Position numbers and translations under genes: made by a program
Shown here: one piece after another, positions 11,634-23,600 of the stretch
Numbering within the stretch: position 1 is the first letter of the stretch
How the letters are laid out: each line of letters starts with the position of its first letter
Notes under the pieces: model-generated
The model's database searches: none
Told to the model about the DNA's origin: nothing
What the model saw: only the letters and a program-made list of their open reading frames with translations
Assembly (NCBI GenBank): GCA_018894105.1
Contig: CM032126.1
Span: 12,427,001-12,491,000, forward strand
Direction of reading: 5' to 3'
Length of the DNA: 64,000 nucleotides
Source of the DNA: Jacaranda mimosifolia
Lineage: Eukaryota; Streptophyta; Magnoliopsida; Lamiales; Bignoniaceae

Positions 11634-12479
11634 ATGCCTAGGCGAAAGAGACATGCATCTAGGTGTCAGTCTACACCTACACAGGTTCATTCTCAATCTG
11701 AAGGCCCAAGTGATATTGATGCTCATAGTGAGCCAGTAGTCGAGTCAGAACCATCTACTTAGGCAGACCTATCTACTTAGCTAGGGTCACATGATCGTCT
11801 TGACCCATCCACTCAGCTCGACTCATGTGAAGAGCCAAATCAACCTTCTCAAAATAAAAAATTACATAAGTACTAGTATTTCAGTTTGATAGGTATGTGA
11901 TTTACTAACTTACTACTAGTTTTGATTTAATATTTTTAAGTAAGTTATGTCTTCGCTAAATAATACTTTTTTGTTTAACTTGTTAGATGAGAATGGTGAA
12001 GTTAAAGAAACGCATCTTAAGTTTCAAGACGTGTTTGTGCTTCCTCCTAATAAGAAGATTGTTTTATACTCGAATGAATTGGGCCAACCTATTAAAGATA
12101 CAGGAGCACTGTTCGGGGTATTTTTGGAACATGTAACTAGTAATTTTAATAACTTTTCAATTAATTATGAGAAGTGGCCCAAGGTTCCTTCAAGCTACAA
12201 AGAATAAGTGTGGAAAATTTAATAAAGGCACGAATTATATTTTTTTCAATGAGATTGGTTTTTTATTGTTTACTATTGAATACTTTAAAATGAAGCTAAA
12301 ATATTTTTATCCTCCTGTGTTATACAAAATGAGCAATTTACCCCCTGTGAAAATAAAAAATGGGGTGAAACGTCCCCATATGTTTTTACAATTTGGATCA
12401 CTGCTCTCCTCCGTCTATTTGAGTTGAATTTTATATTGAAAGGACGAAAATACCCTCATATATATAAAATTACTTTATA

Positions 12480-14060
12480 TCCTTATATTTTTCTTTTTCT
12501 TTTATTTAGTTTAAATTAAATAATTTTATATTTATAAAATACATAAGATATTTATATAAATTAAATACTATCTAATATTTATAAAATTATATATACATAC
12601 ATATATATAAAATTATATACATATAAAAAATTATATAAATACATATATGCATAATATATATATGCATATAAAATTATTTATAACATATCTATATACATAT
12701 AATATATATTTCTTTTTCTTTTGTTTAATCTAAAATTAAATAATTTTATATTTATGAAATATATAACATACTTAATAAATTAGATACTATTTAATTTACG
12801 GACCTAGTTAACTGTTGGAAATATATTTAAATTAAATTAAATTTATATTGATAAAATTATATATACATACATATAAAAGATTATATAAATACATATAAGT
12901 ATAGAAAATTATCTATAACCTATCTATATACATATATATAAAGTATATTTTATTTTCTTTTGTTTAATCTAAAGTTAAATAATTTTATATTTATCAAATA
13001 TATAACATACTTACATAAATTAAATACTATTTAATATTTTAAAAATTATATATACATACATATATATAAATTTATCAAAACTAAATAATTTCATATTTAT
13101 AAAATATATATTTATATAAATCAAATACTATATAATATTTATAAAAAATTATATACATGCATATATATAAAATCACATATTTATATTCATACATATAATA
13201 TATATATATAAAACTTCCACCCTTCCCCAACCCCCAGGCCATCGAAACCGGTTGCCTAAGCCAAGGTTTCTTTTTTCTTTTCTTTTTTTTATACATGACG
13301 GCCGCTGGGGACTACAGTGGTTACCGGCCGCCAACCATATATGGTTGGCATGGTTTCCATGGTAGTCGTCCCCCCTTCCCTTCCCCCCTCCCTCCACGCA
13401 ATCGGCAGCCATGACCTAAGCATTTTTTTTTCCCCCTTTTTTTCAGTACACGGCAGCCGCAGTCCCATGAATACATATATGCATAATATATATGTATATA
13501 AAATTATTTATAACATATCTATATACATATAATATATATATATTTCTTTTTCTTTTGTTTAATCTAAAATTAAATAATTTTATATTTATGAAATACATAA
13601 TATACTTAATATATTAAATACTATTTAATATTAATAAAATTATATATACAGACATATAAAAGATTATATAAATACATATAAGTATATAAAATTATCTATA
13701 ACATATCTATATACCTATATATAAAATATATATTTTTCTTTTGTTTAATCTAAAGTTAAAGAATTTTATATTTATCAAATATATAACATACTTATATAAA
13801 TTAAATACTATTTACTATTTAAAAAATTATATATACATATATATATATAAAATTATCAAAACTAAATAATTTCATATTTATAAAATATATAACATATTTA
13901 TATAAATCAAATACTATATAATATTTATAAAAAATTATATACATGCATATATATAAAATCACACACACATATATATAATTATATATGCATATATAAAATT
14001 ATATATATAATTATTTATATTTATAATGTATTTATATTCATACATATATATAATACATAT
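12480..14060. repeat. Tandemly duplicated AT-rich blocks
   Basis: Blocks built on TAAATAATTTTATATTTAT, TATATACATACATATA and CTTTTGTTTAATCTAAA recur at roughly 12480, 12715, 12955, 13085, 13550, 13740 and 13860. The 12600-13200 series is repeated as a unit at about 13480-14060. The ORFs inside are produced by the repeats and are not genes. Confidence 0.7.
13205..13470. repeat. GC-rich island, copy 1
   Basis: Sharp switch from (TA)n to GC-rich sequence with GGCCGC, GGTTGGCATGG, CCATGGTAGTCGTCCCCCC and a T-tract. It contains the perfect 18-bp palindrome CCAACCATATATGGTTGG near 13333-13350. It matches the island at 14060-14370. Confidence 0.65.
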
Positions 14061-14370
14061 AACTTCCACCCTTCCCCATTACCCCGGCCACCGGAATTGG
14101 CTGCTTAAGTTGAGGTTTTTTTTTTTTCTTTTTTTTTTTTTTGTACGTGACAGTCGCCGCCGGCCGTTGGCCAGATCTGGTTGGCATGGCTACCATGGTA
14201 GTCGTCCCCCCTTCCCCATTTCCCCATGCAATCGGTTGCTTGGCCGATTGTCATGGCAACCATGACCCAAGCTTTTTTTTTTTTCCTCTTTTTTCAATAC
14301 ACGGCGGCAGTCGGGGACTGCGGCCGCTGGCCGGCCAGATCTGGTTGGCATTGGCTGCCATAGCAGCCTA
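14060..14370. repeat. GC-rich island, copy 2
   Basis: Same order of motifs as the island at 13205 (CTTCCACCCTTCCCC, GGCCACCGG, long T-tract, GCCAGATCTGGTTGGCATGG, CCATGGTAGTCGTCCCCCC). It carries an extra terminal GGCCAGATCTGGTTGGCAT repeat before returning to (TA)n. Confidence 0.65.
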
Positions 14371-16433
14371 TACATATATATATATATATTATAATGATAT
14401 ATTGTATTTATAATATATATTATATGATATTGATAAATATATTGTATATATATATGTATATAAATTTATAAATAATTTTTTATATATTTTTTTATAAATA
14501 TTAAGTAATATTCAATTTGGATCATTCATTTAAACAAAAAGATCCAACGATTGATATACTAAAGGCATAACAGTCATTTTATATATAAAAAATACAACCA
14601 ATCTCATTTTTTGGCGCGTGCACTACACTCATGGTCTAAGGGGGGTTTTTCACCCATTTTTAAAAACATAAGGCGGCATTTCAATTTTTTTTTTTTTTTT
14701 TATCACATGAGGGTAAACCGCCCATTTCATATTTCACAGGGGGAGGGGGTGTTAAATTAGATTTTCCACTTTAAAATGTATTATTTCATTTTAGGAAAAA
14801 TTTGTAGTCAATGATGGGTTGAACAAAGATTACATTATGGGAAGTTTGGGAAAGAAATGGAGAGATAATCGTGTCAAGTTGTTTCAAGAACAATATGGTC
14901 CAGCACTTGGTTGGGAAGTTAATATTTAGAGGCATCAAGAAGACATCTGTATAGATCAGTGGGCCTCTTTTATGAGCTATAGATTGAATGAGTGAATAAA
15001 GGTAATAAGTATTCATTATAAATTCTAAAATAATATTTACTATTTGTTGATATTGTTATTTTTTCTAATTATGTAGGAGATGTGTGCTAGAAATGCTTTA
15101 AGTCGACGTCAGCAAACAATTCCTCACACTCTTGGGTCAAAGACACTAGCCAAAAAGACGGATGAAATAGTATGAACTTATTTACTCTCTTTTACTTATA
15201 AATACTAAATTGATTAATTTAAAATGTTAATGATTATGTATAAAATATTAGGAAACTAAAACTGGGCAACCTTGTAGTAGAGTAGAGTTGTATGCTATTG
15301 CCCACAAGAAAAAAGATGGTTCTTTTGTTAATGATGAGGCTAGCCAAAAAGTTGTAAGCACAATATGTTGTGTATATTATTATTAAAATGGTGTATATTA
15401 TAATATTTAAATTGTTTACATAATATTTAATGTAATGTGCATGAAGAATTACGTGTGCAGACTCAGACGAATTCTAAAAGTGGCGCCTTCATGAATGTCT
15501 TTGGGAAAGAGCATCTAGGACGTGTTCGAGGGTATGAGATTTGGTGTCTGTCCATCTAAAATATCTGGATCAACTAGTAGTTCTCAAGGATGTTCATCTA
15601 GTCATTCAGTATTATTAAATGTTAAAGTCGAACATTTGGAGAATGAGATTACAACATTAAAAGATGCATTGAACTCAACAATGTCTTTTCTAATTCAATA
15701 CTTTGGAGGTCAATTGCCGACTGATTTTCCCAATATCAATCAGGTAAATCAATCAATTAGAACTATTTATATTTTGCTTGCTTGTTATGGAATTGGTTTG
15801 AGTGTCGTATGAATGTTGGATTTTTGTCTATAGGATTCTGGTAATGCATATAGTTTATATGTTTAAGATATCTTGGGTTTTGTTTTTTATTGGGATCATT
15901 TGATGTGTTAGAGACTAGAGAGATTGGGTGAGACATATATAAAAATTATCTCGAATCATTCCAGTTGTTCAAATTAAAACAATCTTATCTAGTTTCCATT
16001 TTGAAATGCAAGAACTAATTAAACTTGCAATTATGCTATATTAGTTGTTGGTTATCTATTTTGTTATTTATATATGAGCCCTTATCTATATTGATATTTT
16101 ATATTGATTTTAATTGCAAAACAAAGATTTGGACTCACAAGTACCTGTAAGGCGCTCGTCCTCAGATAGCCATGACCCACAGATCCAAGACCCATCATCT
16201 CATGCTTAGCTGATATGTTATTTTGATATTAGTGAAGTAATTTTGTAATAGTCGAATCATATAACATGGATTGAACTTGATATATACTTGATGATATTTC
16301 TTGAGTTGAACTACAAGAAATGTTAATCTAATATTTGATGTTTATATTGGTGTTATTTATTCTATTCTATTTTAGTGCTTACAATTGTAAGTAGATATGT
16401 TATTTATAGGTAAAGAGAGTATAGAAAGAAATT

Positions 16434-16928
16434 GCACGATTGCAGCAGGTACATTAAAAAATGTGGCATGTGTATTAAAAACAGTTGTAAATCTAAATAT
16501 TAAAAAAATAAGAAAAAAATTCTACGACGGTTATAAAATAGCTGTAAATGTAAAAATAAAAAAATAAGGAATTTTTTTTGCAGCGGTTGTGAAAATAAAA
16601 GTTAAAAAAAAAAACTATAGTGGTGATTTGAGAACCGTTGTAAATATAAATGAAAAAAATAACTTACAAAGGATAAAAAAAATGAATAAAATTCTGCGGC
16701 ATTTCCCTAACTGACGCAAAAAATATTAAGTAGAAAAATAAAACTATAGCAGCGTTTTCAGACTGCTGCTAAACCTCTTAAAATCGCCGCAATAGTTAAC
16801 GCAGCGGTCGTTCTAGCGATTTGTTTCAACTGTTGCAAAATGCACTCCCAACACTTAACCTGGCGGCGGTTAAAACTGCCGCAAAACGTATACCATAACC
16901 GCCAAAAAAGTCATATTTTGGTGTAGTA
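16434..16928 (+). repeat. Subterminal repeats of the CACTA right end
   Basis: Motifs of the form GCGGTT...AACCGC and their inversions recur (GCAGCGGTTGTGAAA, GAGAACCGTTGTAAAT, CAGCGTTTTCAGACTGCTG, GGCGGCGGTTAAAACTGCCGC). Such short inverted motifs near CACTA ends are known binding sites for the element's own DNA-binding protein. The terminal 19 bases form the TIR. Confidence 0.75.
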
Positions 16929-16959
16929 TTTGTTGGGCACATCCTCCAAGCTAATTGTA

Positions 16960-18366
16960 CCAAACAGTGTTTCCTTATCACCTTTAGTCATGAAGGAATA
17001 CGCAAATTGGTAGGCTTAACATTGGAGGGCTTATTTGGGAAAAAATACAAAAATTATTTTCAAACTTAATTAAACCGCATATTTAAATCCCAAGCGATCC
17101 CAAAGGACTTCTAGACAGAGTTCCAAGGATGGTGAAGTTGCCCCATCTCCTCGAGATTCAACTGTTGGTGTGAAATCAGTAAAAGTGCCTTCTAAGAAGC
17201 AGCGAACTCTTCCTGCAGACTCGACTCCCAAGCTTATCCATACAACTAGTCCAACGAAAGGAAATAAAGTGATTTTTTCCTTGTCACTCTCAAATGATGA
17301 ATCCAGCAACCAGTACTAGTTTAAAAAGAGATCAAAAGTTCTTAACTTAGACAATATTAATGCGAATTCAACATTTTTTGCAGATGCTCCAAATTCTTCA
17401 TTGCCTTTAAAAGAATTAACAAATTGCATACATACGCTTATTATTATTATTTTTATTCATTTACATTACCATTCTCTTTCACCCATCTGAGATCTTCTTT
17501 CCTTTTCTTTTAGCTTACAGACCTTGAAATACCCATCACTTTTGAAGGCAGCATGGGCTCAATAAATGGAGTCAATTCTTTTGGCTTATGTGGAAAAGAC
17601 ATTGCTTCCCACCCTTTTGGTAAGAATGCATTAATTATTTCTCTTTATAAAATTGAGACCTCTTACAAGTGTCTAAATGATATTGCCTATTTTTATTGCA
17701 AAGAAGTTGTCTGTTGAGGAGAATGTGCTTAAGAAACTCAAGAAGACATTAGAAGCTCTATCATGCCATTCCTACATGCTGAAGTTTATGAATTTTTTCC
17801 TCAAGTTATAAAAACTGAAGCTAAGCAGTTACTGATCAAATTTTATTGGGAACAAATATGCCAAAAGGTCATAAAGACTCCATTTGAGCACCTTTCAAAG
17901 GTAAAGCTAGCAATTAATGATTTGATCATAGAGATGAGGACATATATAAAAGATGCATCATCTTTGGAGAGTCATCTAGTCTTTATTTGATGGTACTTCA
18001 GGATACACAAAGGTTAAGTTGGACTCCATTTAGAGAGATACAAGAGGCTCACGAGAAAGCACTTATTCTTGCACAATAAGGTCTTTCTGAATTCTAAAAA
18101 GAGTTGATGAGGTGAATGATCAAAAGGCAGAGCTTCTCCAAATCACCAAGCAACAAGAAGAATTGAAGGCACGACTGGCTGAGTTGAGCAACAAAGAAGA
18201 GCTTACAAGCTTATCACTCCATAAAGCCAAAGAAAACCTATCCACCAATCAAAAAGAAGTAGCTACCAAGAGAGAAGAAGTCTCGAAGCTCGAGAGCACT
18301 CTATTTTTAGCTGACAAAGAAGCTGAAGCTTTGAATATGATGGAGGCAATACATAAAGAATCTTGA
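16960..18366 (+). pseudogene. Antisense ORF of the Tat element (plant-mobile-domain-like C-terminal part)
   Basis: Pieces in one direction resemble the tail of plant mobile domain / aminotransferase-like proteins carried by plant transposons: a basic linker near 17090-17320 (PSKKQRTLPADSTPKLI), then LTDLEIPITFEGSMGS near 17515. A helical segment follows at 17763-17990 (EAKQLLIKFYWEQICQK), then a long coiled coil at 18112-18366 (QQEELKARLAELSNKEEL, KREEVSKLES). The N-terminal domain is absent because the CACTA end lies just upstream. Such ORFs lie antisense between pol and the 3' LTR of Tat elements; their role is unknown. Splice-like borders and several stops are present. Confidence 0.6.
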
Positions 18367-18941
18367 CATGATCTAGCAGCCTTTGACTTATTTGCCTTAG
18401 CATTTAACTTCTTAGCACCATTTATATATATATATATAATTGATGTAAAAAAACATCTATTTTCATTTGCAATCAAAGTTCTTTCCTTTTCATCAATCTT
18501 TTGCTTCCCCTTTCTTATGTTCTATTTTCTGCGCTTTTCTCATTAATACCAACGAAGCAAAGATCAAATGCATGCTTTCAATCGACTCAAGCTTACAAAT
18601 AAATTAGCTATCTTTAAGACAAACTAAACTTGTTTAAAGACGTGAATGAACTTAGAAAATAAATTCAAAGTTGTCTATGTACCCCATCAAGGGGATTAAG
18701 TCATCGCGTAGTTCAAAGAACTTTTTTTTTTTTTTTTTTTGAGGAGAGGCCATACACAATTTATACTCATGCAGGCCAAGAATATCTATAGTTTAGCCAC
18801 CCTGGATGAAGTGAAGTATTTCTACATTTTAGCCACATGAAATACTTTCAGTAGAGTAGGTTAGCAATTTATCCACATGCATTACCATTAGTGGGTACCA
18901 TACATAGTTTATACAGATGCGGATCAGGAGTAACATGAAGT
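18367..18941. other. Spacer between antisense ORF and pol, no gene
   Basis: AT-rich spacer with a (TA)n stretch at 18424-18438 and a T-tract of about 20 bases near 18722-18740. I see no coding region. The 75-codon minus ORF here overlaps the antisense ORF and is a shadow. Confidence 0.5.
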
Positions 18942-20050
18942 TTAGGCTCGTACATCAAGGGACATACTATTTCGTGGATAGTAGCACTTCAAAAACTTGT
19001 CATTTATAGGGCCAATGCATAGTCCATCTTTATCCACCAATTTATAAGCACCTTTTGTGTAAGCTTCTTTCACCACATAAGGGCCATCCCATTTTGATAT
19101 AAACTTGTTTTCCATTTGCTTGGTTATGGTAATTGTCCTTCTCACTGCTAGAACCAAATCCCCAACTTGAAATGATTAAAGGTGGACTTTCTTGTTAAAT
19201 GCTCTCGTCAAATGATGTTGGTAGCACTCTAGTTGTTGTTGAGCTTCAAGCTTTTTCTCATCCAATACTTTAAGTACATAAGTTGAGACGAGCATTATCT
19301 TCAACAGTGAGTCCTTCTTGAATTGCGACATAGAGTTAAGGTATCTGACTTTCAAAAAGAAGAACAGCTTCAACTCTATACACCAAAGAATATGGAGTGT
19401 CTTGAGTAGTAGTTTTATGTGTTGTTCTATAGAGTCTTGTTAAATGCTTCAGCCAGACCATTTGCTACTGCACTATACATCGAGGAGTTACGCTACTTGA
19501 AACTAAACTGTGAACATAATTTATCCATCAATTTGCTATAAAATAACTTCCCATTGTCAGTGATAATGTAGCGAGGTGCCCCATATCGAAAAATAAGATT
19601 CGAACGGATAAACTCAACTATTATTTCCTTCGTTATCTCTCTAAGAGGAATTTGCCTCCACCTATTTGGAAAAGTAATCAGTAGCTGCCAATATATAAGC
19701 ATAACTAGCAAATGACTTTGGAGTAATAGGTCATACAATATCGAGACCCCAAGCATCAAACGGCCATGAAGCAATGGTAGGATGTAGGGGCTCCTGAGGC
19801 TAGTGTATGAAATTTGCATGCAGTTGGCAAGCTTCTCACCTCTTCTCATATTCCAAACAATCTTTGACCATTGTTGGCCAATAGTAGCCTATCGTTTTGA
19901 CCCAAAAATGGAGCTTATGACCAAACTGGTGAGCGCCACAACCCCCAGCATATGCTTCAGTCATAGCTTCCATTGTTTTTTCGCCACTTAAGCAACGTTG
20001 GTAACTATCTTCAAAAGATCAACGATACAAAGTATCTTTGTATATGATAA
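18942..20050 (-). pseudogene. Integrase of the Tat element
   Basis: The C-terminal part (18942-19157) reads KMQ-type tail sequence ending in PINDKFLKCYYP, with SKWDGPYVVKEAYTKGAYKL, the post-integrase GPY-like module. The catalytic core is around 19493-19700 and includes RYGAPRYIITDNG, which holds the second catalytic Asp, preceded by VEFIRSNLIF. The zinc-binding N-terminus is near 19800-20000 but is badly decayed. Integrase would insert the element DNA into host chromosomes. Frameshifts separate all pieces, and the 118-codon ORF at 19493-19849 changes frame upstream of the core. Confidence 0.75.
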
Positions 20051-20339
20051 AATAACACGATCTCTTTGTACTTTCATCTTTTGGAGAGGATCATTCGACA
20101 ACTTTCCATGCTTTAAGTAATCAACCAATGGACTCCTCCATTCTTGATCGTCACTAATAGATATTGATATAGCATTTGAATCTTCATGATTCGGTTAAGC
20201 AAAAGGCAGAACAATCCATCGATCGCATACAGGAACATTATTTGTTTATCCTTCAGACAGAGCAAGAGTAGTTGCTAGGTTAGCTAATGCATCAGCCATC
20301 ATATTTTCCTTTCTCGGGATATGGTTTAAGCTGACACTT

Positions 20340-20660
20340 TCAAATTTCTTCAATAAATGTAAGGCTTGCTGGAAAAAAAAGCACGAGATCCTCTTTCTTG
20401 ACTTCATATTCTTCCAAAAGTTTATTGATGATCAATTTCGAGTCACCATAGATCTCAATCTTAATAATCTCCATTTCTAAGGCCACTTGAAGTCCAATAA
20501 TCAAGGCTTGGTACTTAACAATGTTGCTGGAGCACAACTCGCCTAACACAATAGAATATGTCAATACTTGCTTTTCTAGCGAAATAAAGACAATCCCTAC
20601 CCCCGATCTATCAGATCTAGTTGCTCCATCGAAGAACATTGTCCATGTTGGGAAAACTTC
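20340..20660 (-). pseudogene. RNase H (archaeal-type second domain) of the Tat element
   Basis: Starts MFFDGATRSDRSGVGIVF, the F-D-G-A/S start of the aRH domain with its first acidic residue. It continues with KYQALIIGLQVALEM (the E of AEYEALI is replaced by K) and IEIYGDSKLIINKL (second Asp in YGDS). Tat elements are known for a second, plant-specific archaeal-like RNase H after the normal one. The reading frame is open for 99 codons, but the E to K change would weaken metal binding. Confidence 0.8.
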
Positions 20661-21520
20661 AATATAGAGAACATCTTCATTGGGAAGTCATCAGATAACT
20701 CCCACTTTGCAGGGATAGGATGGTCAGCAAGGTTTGATATGAATCTTCTTATGAATGTAAGACTACTTTGCAAGCTTCACAATTCTTTTAAGTTCCTATG
20801 TATATGCATCTTCTGGATAGCATCTATATTTGCATGATCAACTTCAATGCCACGATGACGGACTATAAAGCCAAGAAATGTGTCAGATGTAACACCAAAA
20901 GCACATTTAAGGGGATTAATTTTCAAGTTATATTTTCTCAATCAATCGAATACCACTAGAAGATCTGCCAAGTGATCACTTCTTCTCTTACTTTTGACAA
21001 CTAAAACATCAACATAGCATTGATTTGTGCAGCATATCATCGAAGATGTTTTGTATAGCATGTTGGTAAGTGGCACTTGCATTCTTTAACCCGAAAGGTG
21101 TCACTTTATAACAGTAGATTGCCTTCAGAGTGTGAAAGGCTATACACTCCTCATCTTATAGTTACATCTTGATTTTATTGTATCCAGAAGAACTATCCAT
21201 GAAAGACAAAGCTTCATGACTAGTGGTTACATCGACCTTGAGCTCGATGATAGGTAATGGAAAATCATCTTTTGGGCATGCCTTGTTTAAGTATCAAAAG
21301 TCAATGCAAATGCATATTTGGCCATTTTTCTTCTTGACAGGCACGGTGCTAGATATCCATGTCGGATACTTAACTTATCCAATGAATCCAACATCAATAA
21401 GCTTGTTTACTTCAGCTTCAACTTGAAGAACAAGCTCTAGGTGAAGAATTGTTGTGACTGCTTCATTGGGCACCAAGATGATAGATCATAACTTTTGGGT
21501 CCAATCCTAGCATCTCTTTA
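20661..21520 (-). pseudogene. Reverse transcriptase of the Tat element
   Basis: Read from high to low coordinates: YPTWISSTVPVKKKNGQI, NKACPKDDFPLP, SFMDSSSGYNKI, TPFGLKNASATYQ, then the catalytic loop, which reads YVDV rather than YVDD at 21005-21016. The catalytic aspartate pair is thus incomplete, and the loop lies in a shifted frame. Several TAG/TAA codons fall where the family has Q or W. The first RNase H domain that should follow is hardly recognisable. Confidence 0.75.
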
Positions 21521-21723
21521 TATGTCCAAGCAAAGACGTCTCTATACTCGCTCAAAGTTTTGAAATATTGTTCTTCCTCTTAAAGGTTTAGGAGATAACT
21601 CAAGAATATGGGATGCAAATCTCTTGTCGTGCCAATATTTAATTCTTTAAGTTCATATACAGTTGCCCATCCACCATCTTCAAGTTGTGGAAGAGCTTCT
21701 TAGATTTCATCTTCAAAAATGTT

Positions 21724-21972
21724 TGAATCAAACTCTTTATTAATAGCAACATGATAACAATAGTACAACTCATTGTCTTTTTCATTATGTGACCGCATAA
21801 CATTTTTGAATCAAACTCTTTATTAATAGCAACATGATAACATTAGTACAACTCATTGTCTTCTTCATTATGTGACCACATAACATTTTTTAATCAAACT
21901 CTTTATTAATAGCAACATGATAACATTAGTACAACTCATTGTCTTCTTCATTATATGACTGCATAACATTTA
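21724..21972. repeat. Three tandem copies of an 83-bp unit
   Basis: Units begin at 21724 (TGAATCAAACTCTTTATTAA), 21807 and 21890 and differ by only a few bases. They lie in the protease-RT linker of the Tat element. The period is not a multiple of three, so the duplication itself breaks the polyprotein frame. Confidence 0.9.
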
Positions 21973-23277
21973 TGACCTCTACCCTTTGGAATGCAACCTT
22001 TCATTGTATAACTCCATTTGCTTTCACAATGAGGATAAACATCATTCTCCACCCAAAATAGCTTGTGGCTCACACAAAACCACCCACCATCAATCTATTA
22101 AACTCCCAAAGATACTGAGGGCTTGGCTCTTCTACAACACTTGTATAATTAGAGCTTAGGATAATCTCCATTTCGTCCGTGTGTCCATCTTCATTAGATG
22201 GACGTCTTTTGGTATGCCGCATCACCTTCACTGGTCTATCCATATTGATGATTAAGATCAAGGATTTGGCTTCACTTGGTTTAGCTAAGCAAATAGTCTG
22301 ACCTTCAGTTCTCAACTCCATCATATCGGTCTCATCACAGTTACTTCTTTTTCTTGTTTCTTGTACAGTGTTACTTCTAAGTCATTTGAAGACTGAACCT
22401 TGTGGATGATGACTTGTAGTAGGCCTTTTATGAAGTGGTGGATTCTGATCAAGTCTTTGAAAGACAGAAGGGTGGGTAGTGTGAGTGCTCAACCGATCGA
22501 ATATAGAGATGGGACGATCACTTGACTTTTGACTTCCACTATTTCCATCTTTCTCAGCTACAATATGTTGGACACTAATGCATTTATCTTTCCTCATCAC
22601 AAGTATTTTGATTGGCTCACTTGGTACAAATCCCAAGCCGGTCTTTAGCTGACCAACATGAAACCTTTAGCTTCATAATTTTTATTGTGTTTTGCTGAAG
22701 CCATGGATCTTTTCTTCGATCAACTCAGGTTTCAACTCGTTTAGCTTAGACTGATTGGATAAGTCATATCCAGATTTAGCCAAGGGACTATAGGCTTTTG
22801 GATCAAACATCCTCTAAAATGTTTGATGTTGAGTTCCGCTAGAAGAAAATTCAGCCGAAGCCTTTGAGTTCAAACTGATAATGAGCATAATTAACTCCTT
22901 TATCATAACTTTGTAGTCATCATATCATATCCTCTTTGTTTGTTCTCTTTTAATATGCAATGATGGAATGTATGTTTCAGATGACTTATGTCCTTCTTTC
23001 TGATTTGATCGAAGGGTATACCGACATACTAGCAAATTGGGCATCCCTTCAGATTCAAAGACTTTACTTGCAAAGGTTTCAACAGCAATCGACCTCTTGG
23101 ACTTTTTATCATCAAACTCTAGAGTCATAGGTTCAACATGTTTTTACTCGATATGATGATCACCTAGATTTTTTTATGGTAATGTTTCCTGCACTAAGCT
23201 CGGGTCAAGATATAATTTGGCATTTGCAAAGTATGATTCTACCTTAGCAAATGGCTTTGTATCAGTATTAACCTTTA
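21973..23277 (-). pseudogene. Protease-RT linker of the Tat element, decayed
   Basis: Open pieces at 22070-22324, 22382-22636 and 22925-23128 on the minus strand have the charged, low-conservation character of the spacer between protease and RT in Tat polyproteins (for example FDDKKSKRSIAVETF). No catalytic motif is expected in this part. Frames change between pieces. Confidence 0.55.
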
Positions 23278-23600
23278 TTATCTCACCATTCCTCGAACAA
23301 CTCTACTTTCATAAACCCACGGTTTTCCTAGCAGTAAGTTGTAAGAAGTCTTTGCGTCAGTGACATGAAACAAAGTGTTCGCTTTCAATTCTCCAATATT
23401 AAGGTCCAGATAGATTATTCCAATAGCTTGCTGACCTTCTTGGTTGAAACCTTGAGTAGTGAAACAGCTGCGAGATAAATCCTCAACTGTGATCCCCAAC
23501 AGTTTCATAGTAGACTTTATCATGTTGTTAACTGCTGATCCCGCATCGATAAGCATGCCATTGACTTTCTAATCTTGCATAAATCCAGACATAAAGAGCA
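23278..23600 (-). pseudogene. Retroviral-type aspartic protease of the Tat element
   Basis: Encodes MLIDAGSAVNNMIKSTMKLL: the active-site loop is D-A-G-S, where the family has DSGSAVN/DGGSAVN. It continues TLFHVTDAKTSYNLLLGKPW, the conserved hydrophobic-GKPW end. The enzyme would cut the Gag-Pol polyprotein. The domain is open over 92 codons, but the upstream frame changes near 23520. Confidence 0.8.

Larger units (their letters stand above)
12293..14767. mobile_element. Nonautonomous TIR element, MULE-like, with 11-bp target duplication
   Basis: ACTTTAAAATG occurs at 12282-12292 and again at 14768-14778, an 11-bp direct repeat as expected of Mutator-like elements. The ends are diverged inverted repeats of roughly 60-70 bases: the left has TCCTGTG...AATTTACCCCCTGTGA, and the right, reverse-complemented, has CCCTGTGAAATATG...TTTACCCTCATGTGA. 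The inside is AT-rich tandemly duplicated sequence with two GC-rich islands and no transposase. It interrupts an intron of the CACTA gene, so it is younger than that element. Confidence 0.75.
11634..16209 (+). pseudogene. CACTA accessory gene (Transposase_24 / Ptta type), multi-exon, broken
   Basis: The ATG at 11634 follows TTTTGCAG and opens a charged N-terminus (MPRRKRHASR). Later exons lie at about 11947-12217, 14795-15001, 15077-15169, 15252-15353 and 15461-15743, with a tail near 16127-16209, mostly with GT..AG borders. They encode the typical En/Spm-associated protein: GALFGVFL...NYEKWPKVP, MGSLGKKWRDNRVKLF, QQTIPHTLGSKTLAKK, GQPCSRVELYAIAHKKKDGS and a C-terminal coiled-coil piece. The product is thought to act with the CACTA transposase. 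Damage: TAG at 11760 and again 18 bases later (each fits CAG to TAG), GAA TAA near 12203, a TGA near 14994, and a one-base insertion near 15531 before MRFGVCPSKI. A 2.5-kb element sits in the intron after exon 2. Confidence 0.8.
11634..16928 (+). mobile_element. CACTA (En/Spm) transposon, 3' half
   Basis: The right terminus reads GTCATATTTTGGTGTAGTA, i.e. a TAGTG end with the last base changed to A at 16928. It is preceded by about 500 bases of subterminal repeats and by the Transposase_24-type gene. No matching CACTACACCAAAA left end is found upstream and no CACTA transposase (TnpD type) gene is seen. The given start is only the start of the recognised gene. Confidence 0.75.

Noticed and set aside
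13081..13532. ORFs in the AT-rich/GC-island region
   Set aside because: They are made by T-tracts, (TA)n and island repeats and differ between copies.
21724..21972. CRISPR-like array
   Set aside because: Units are contiguous 83-bp repeats without unique spacers, in a eukaryotic retrotransposon.
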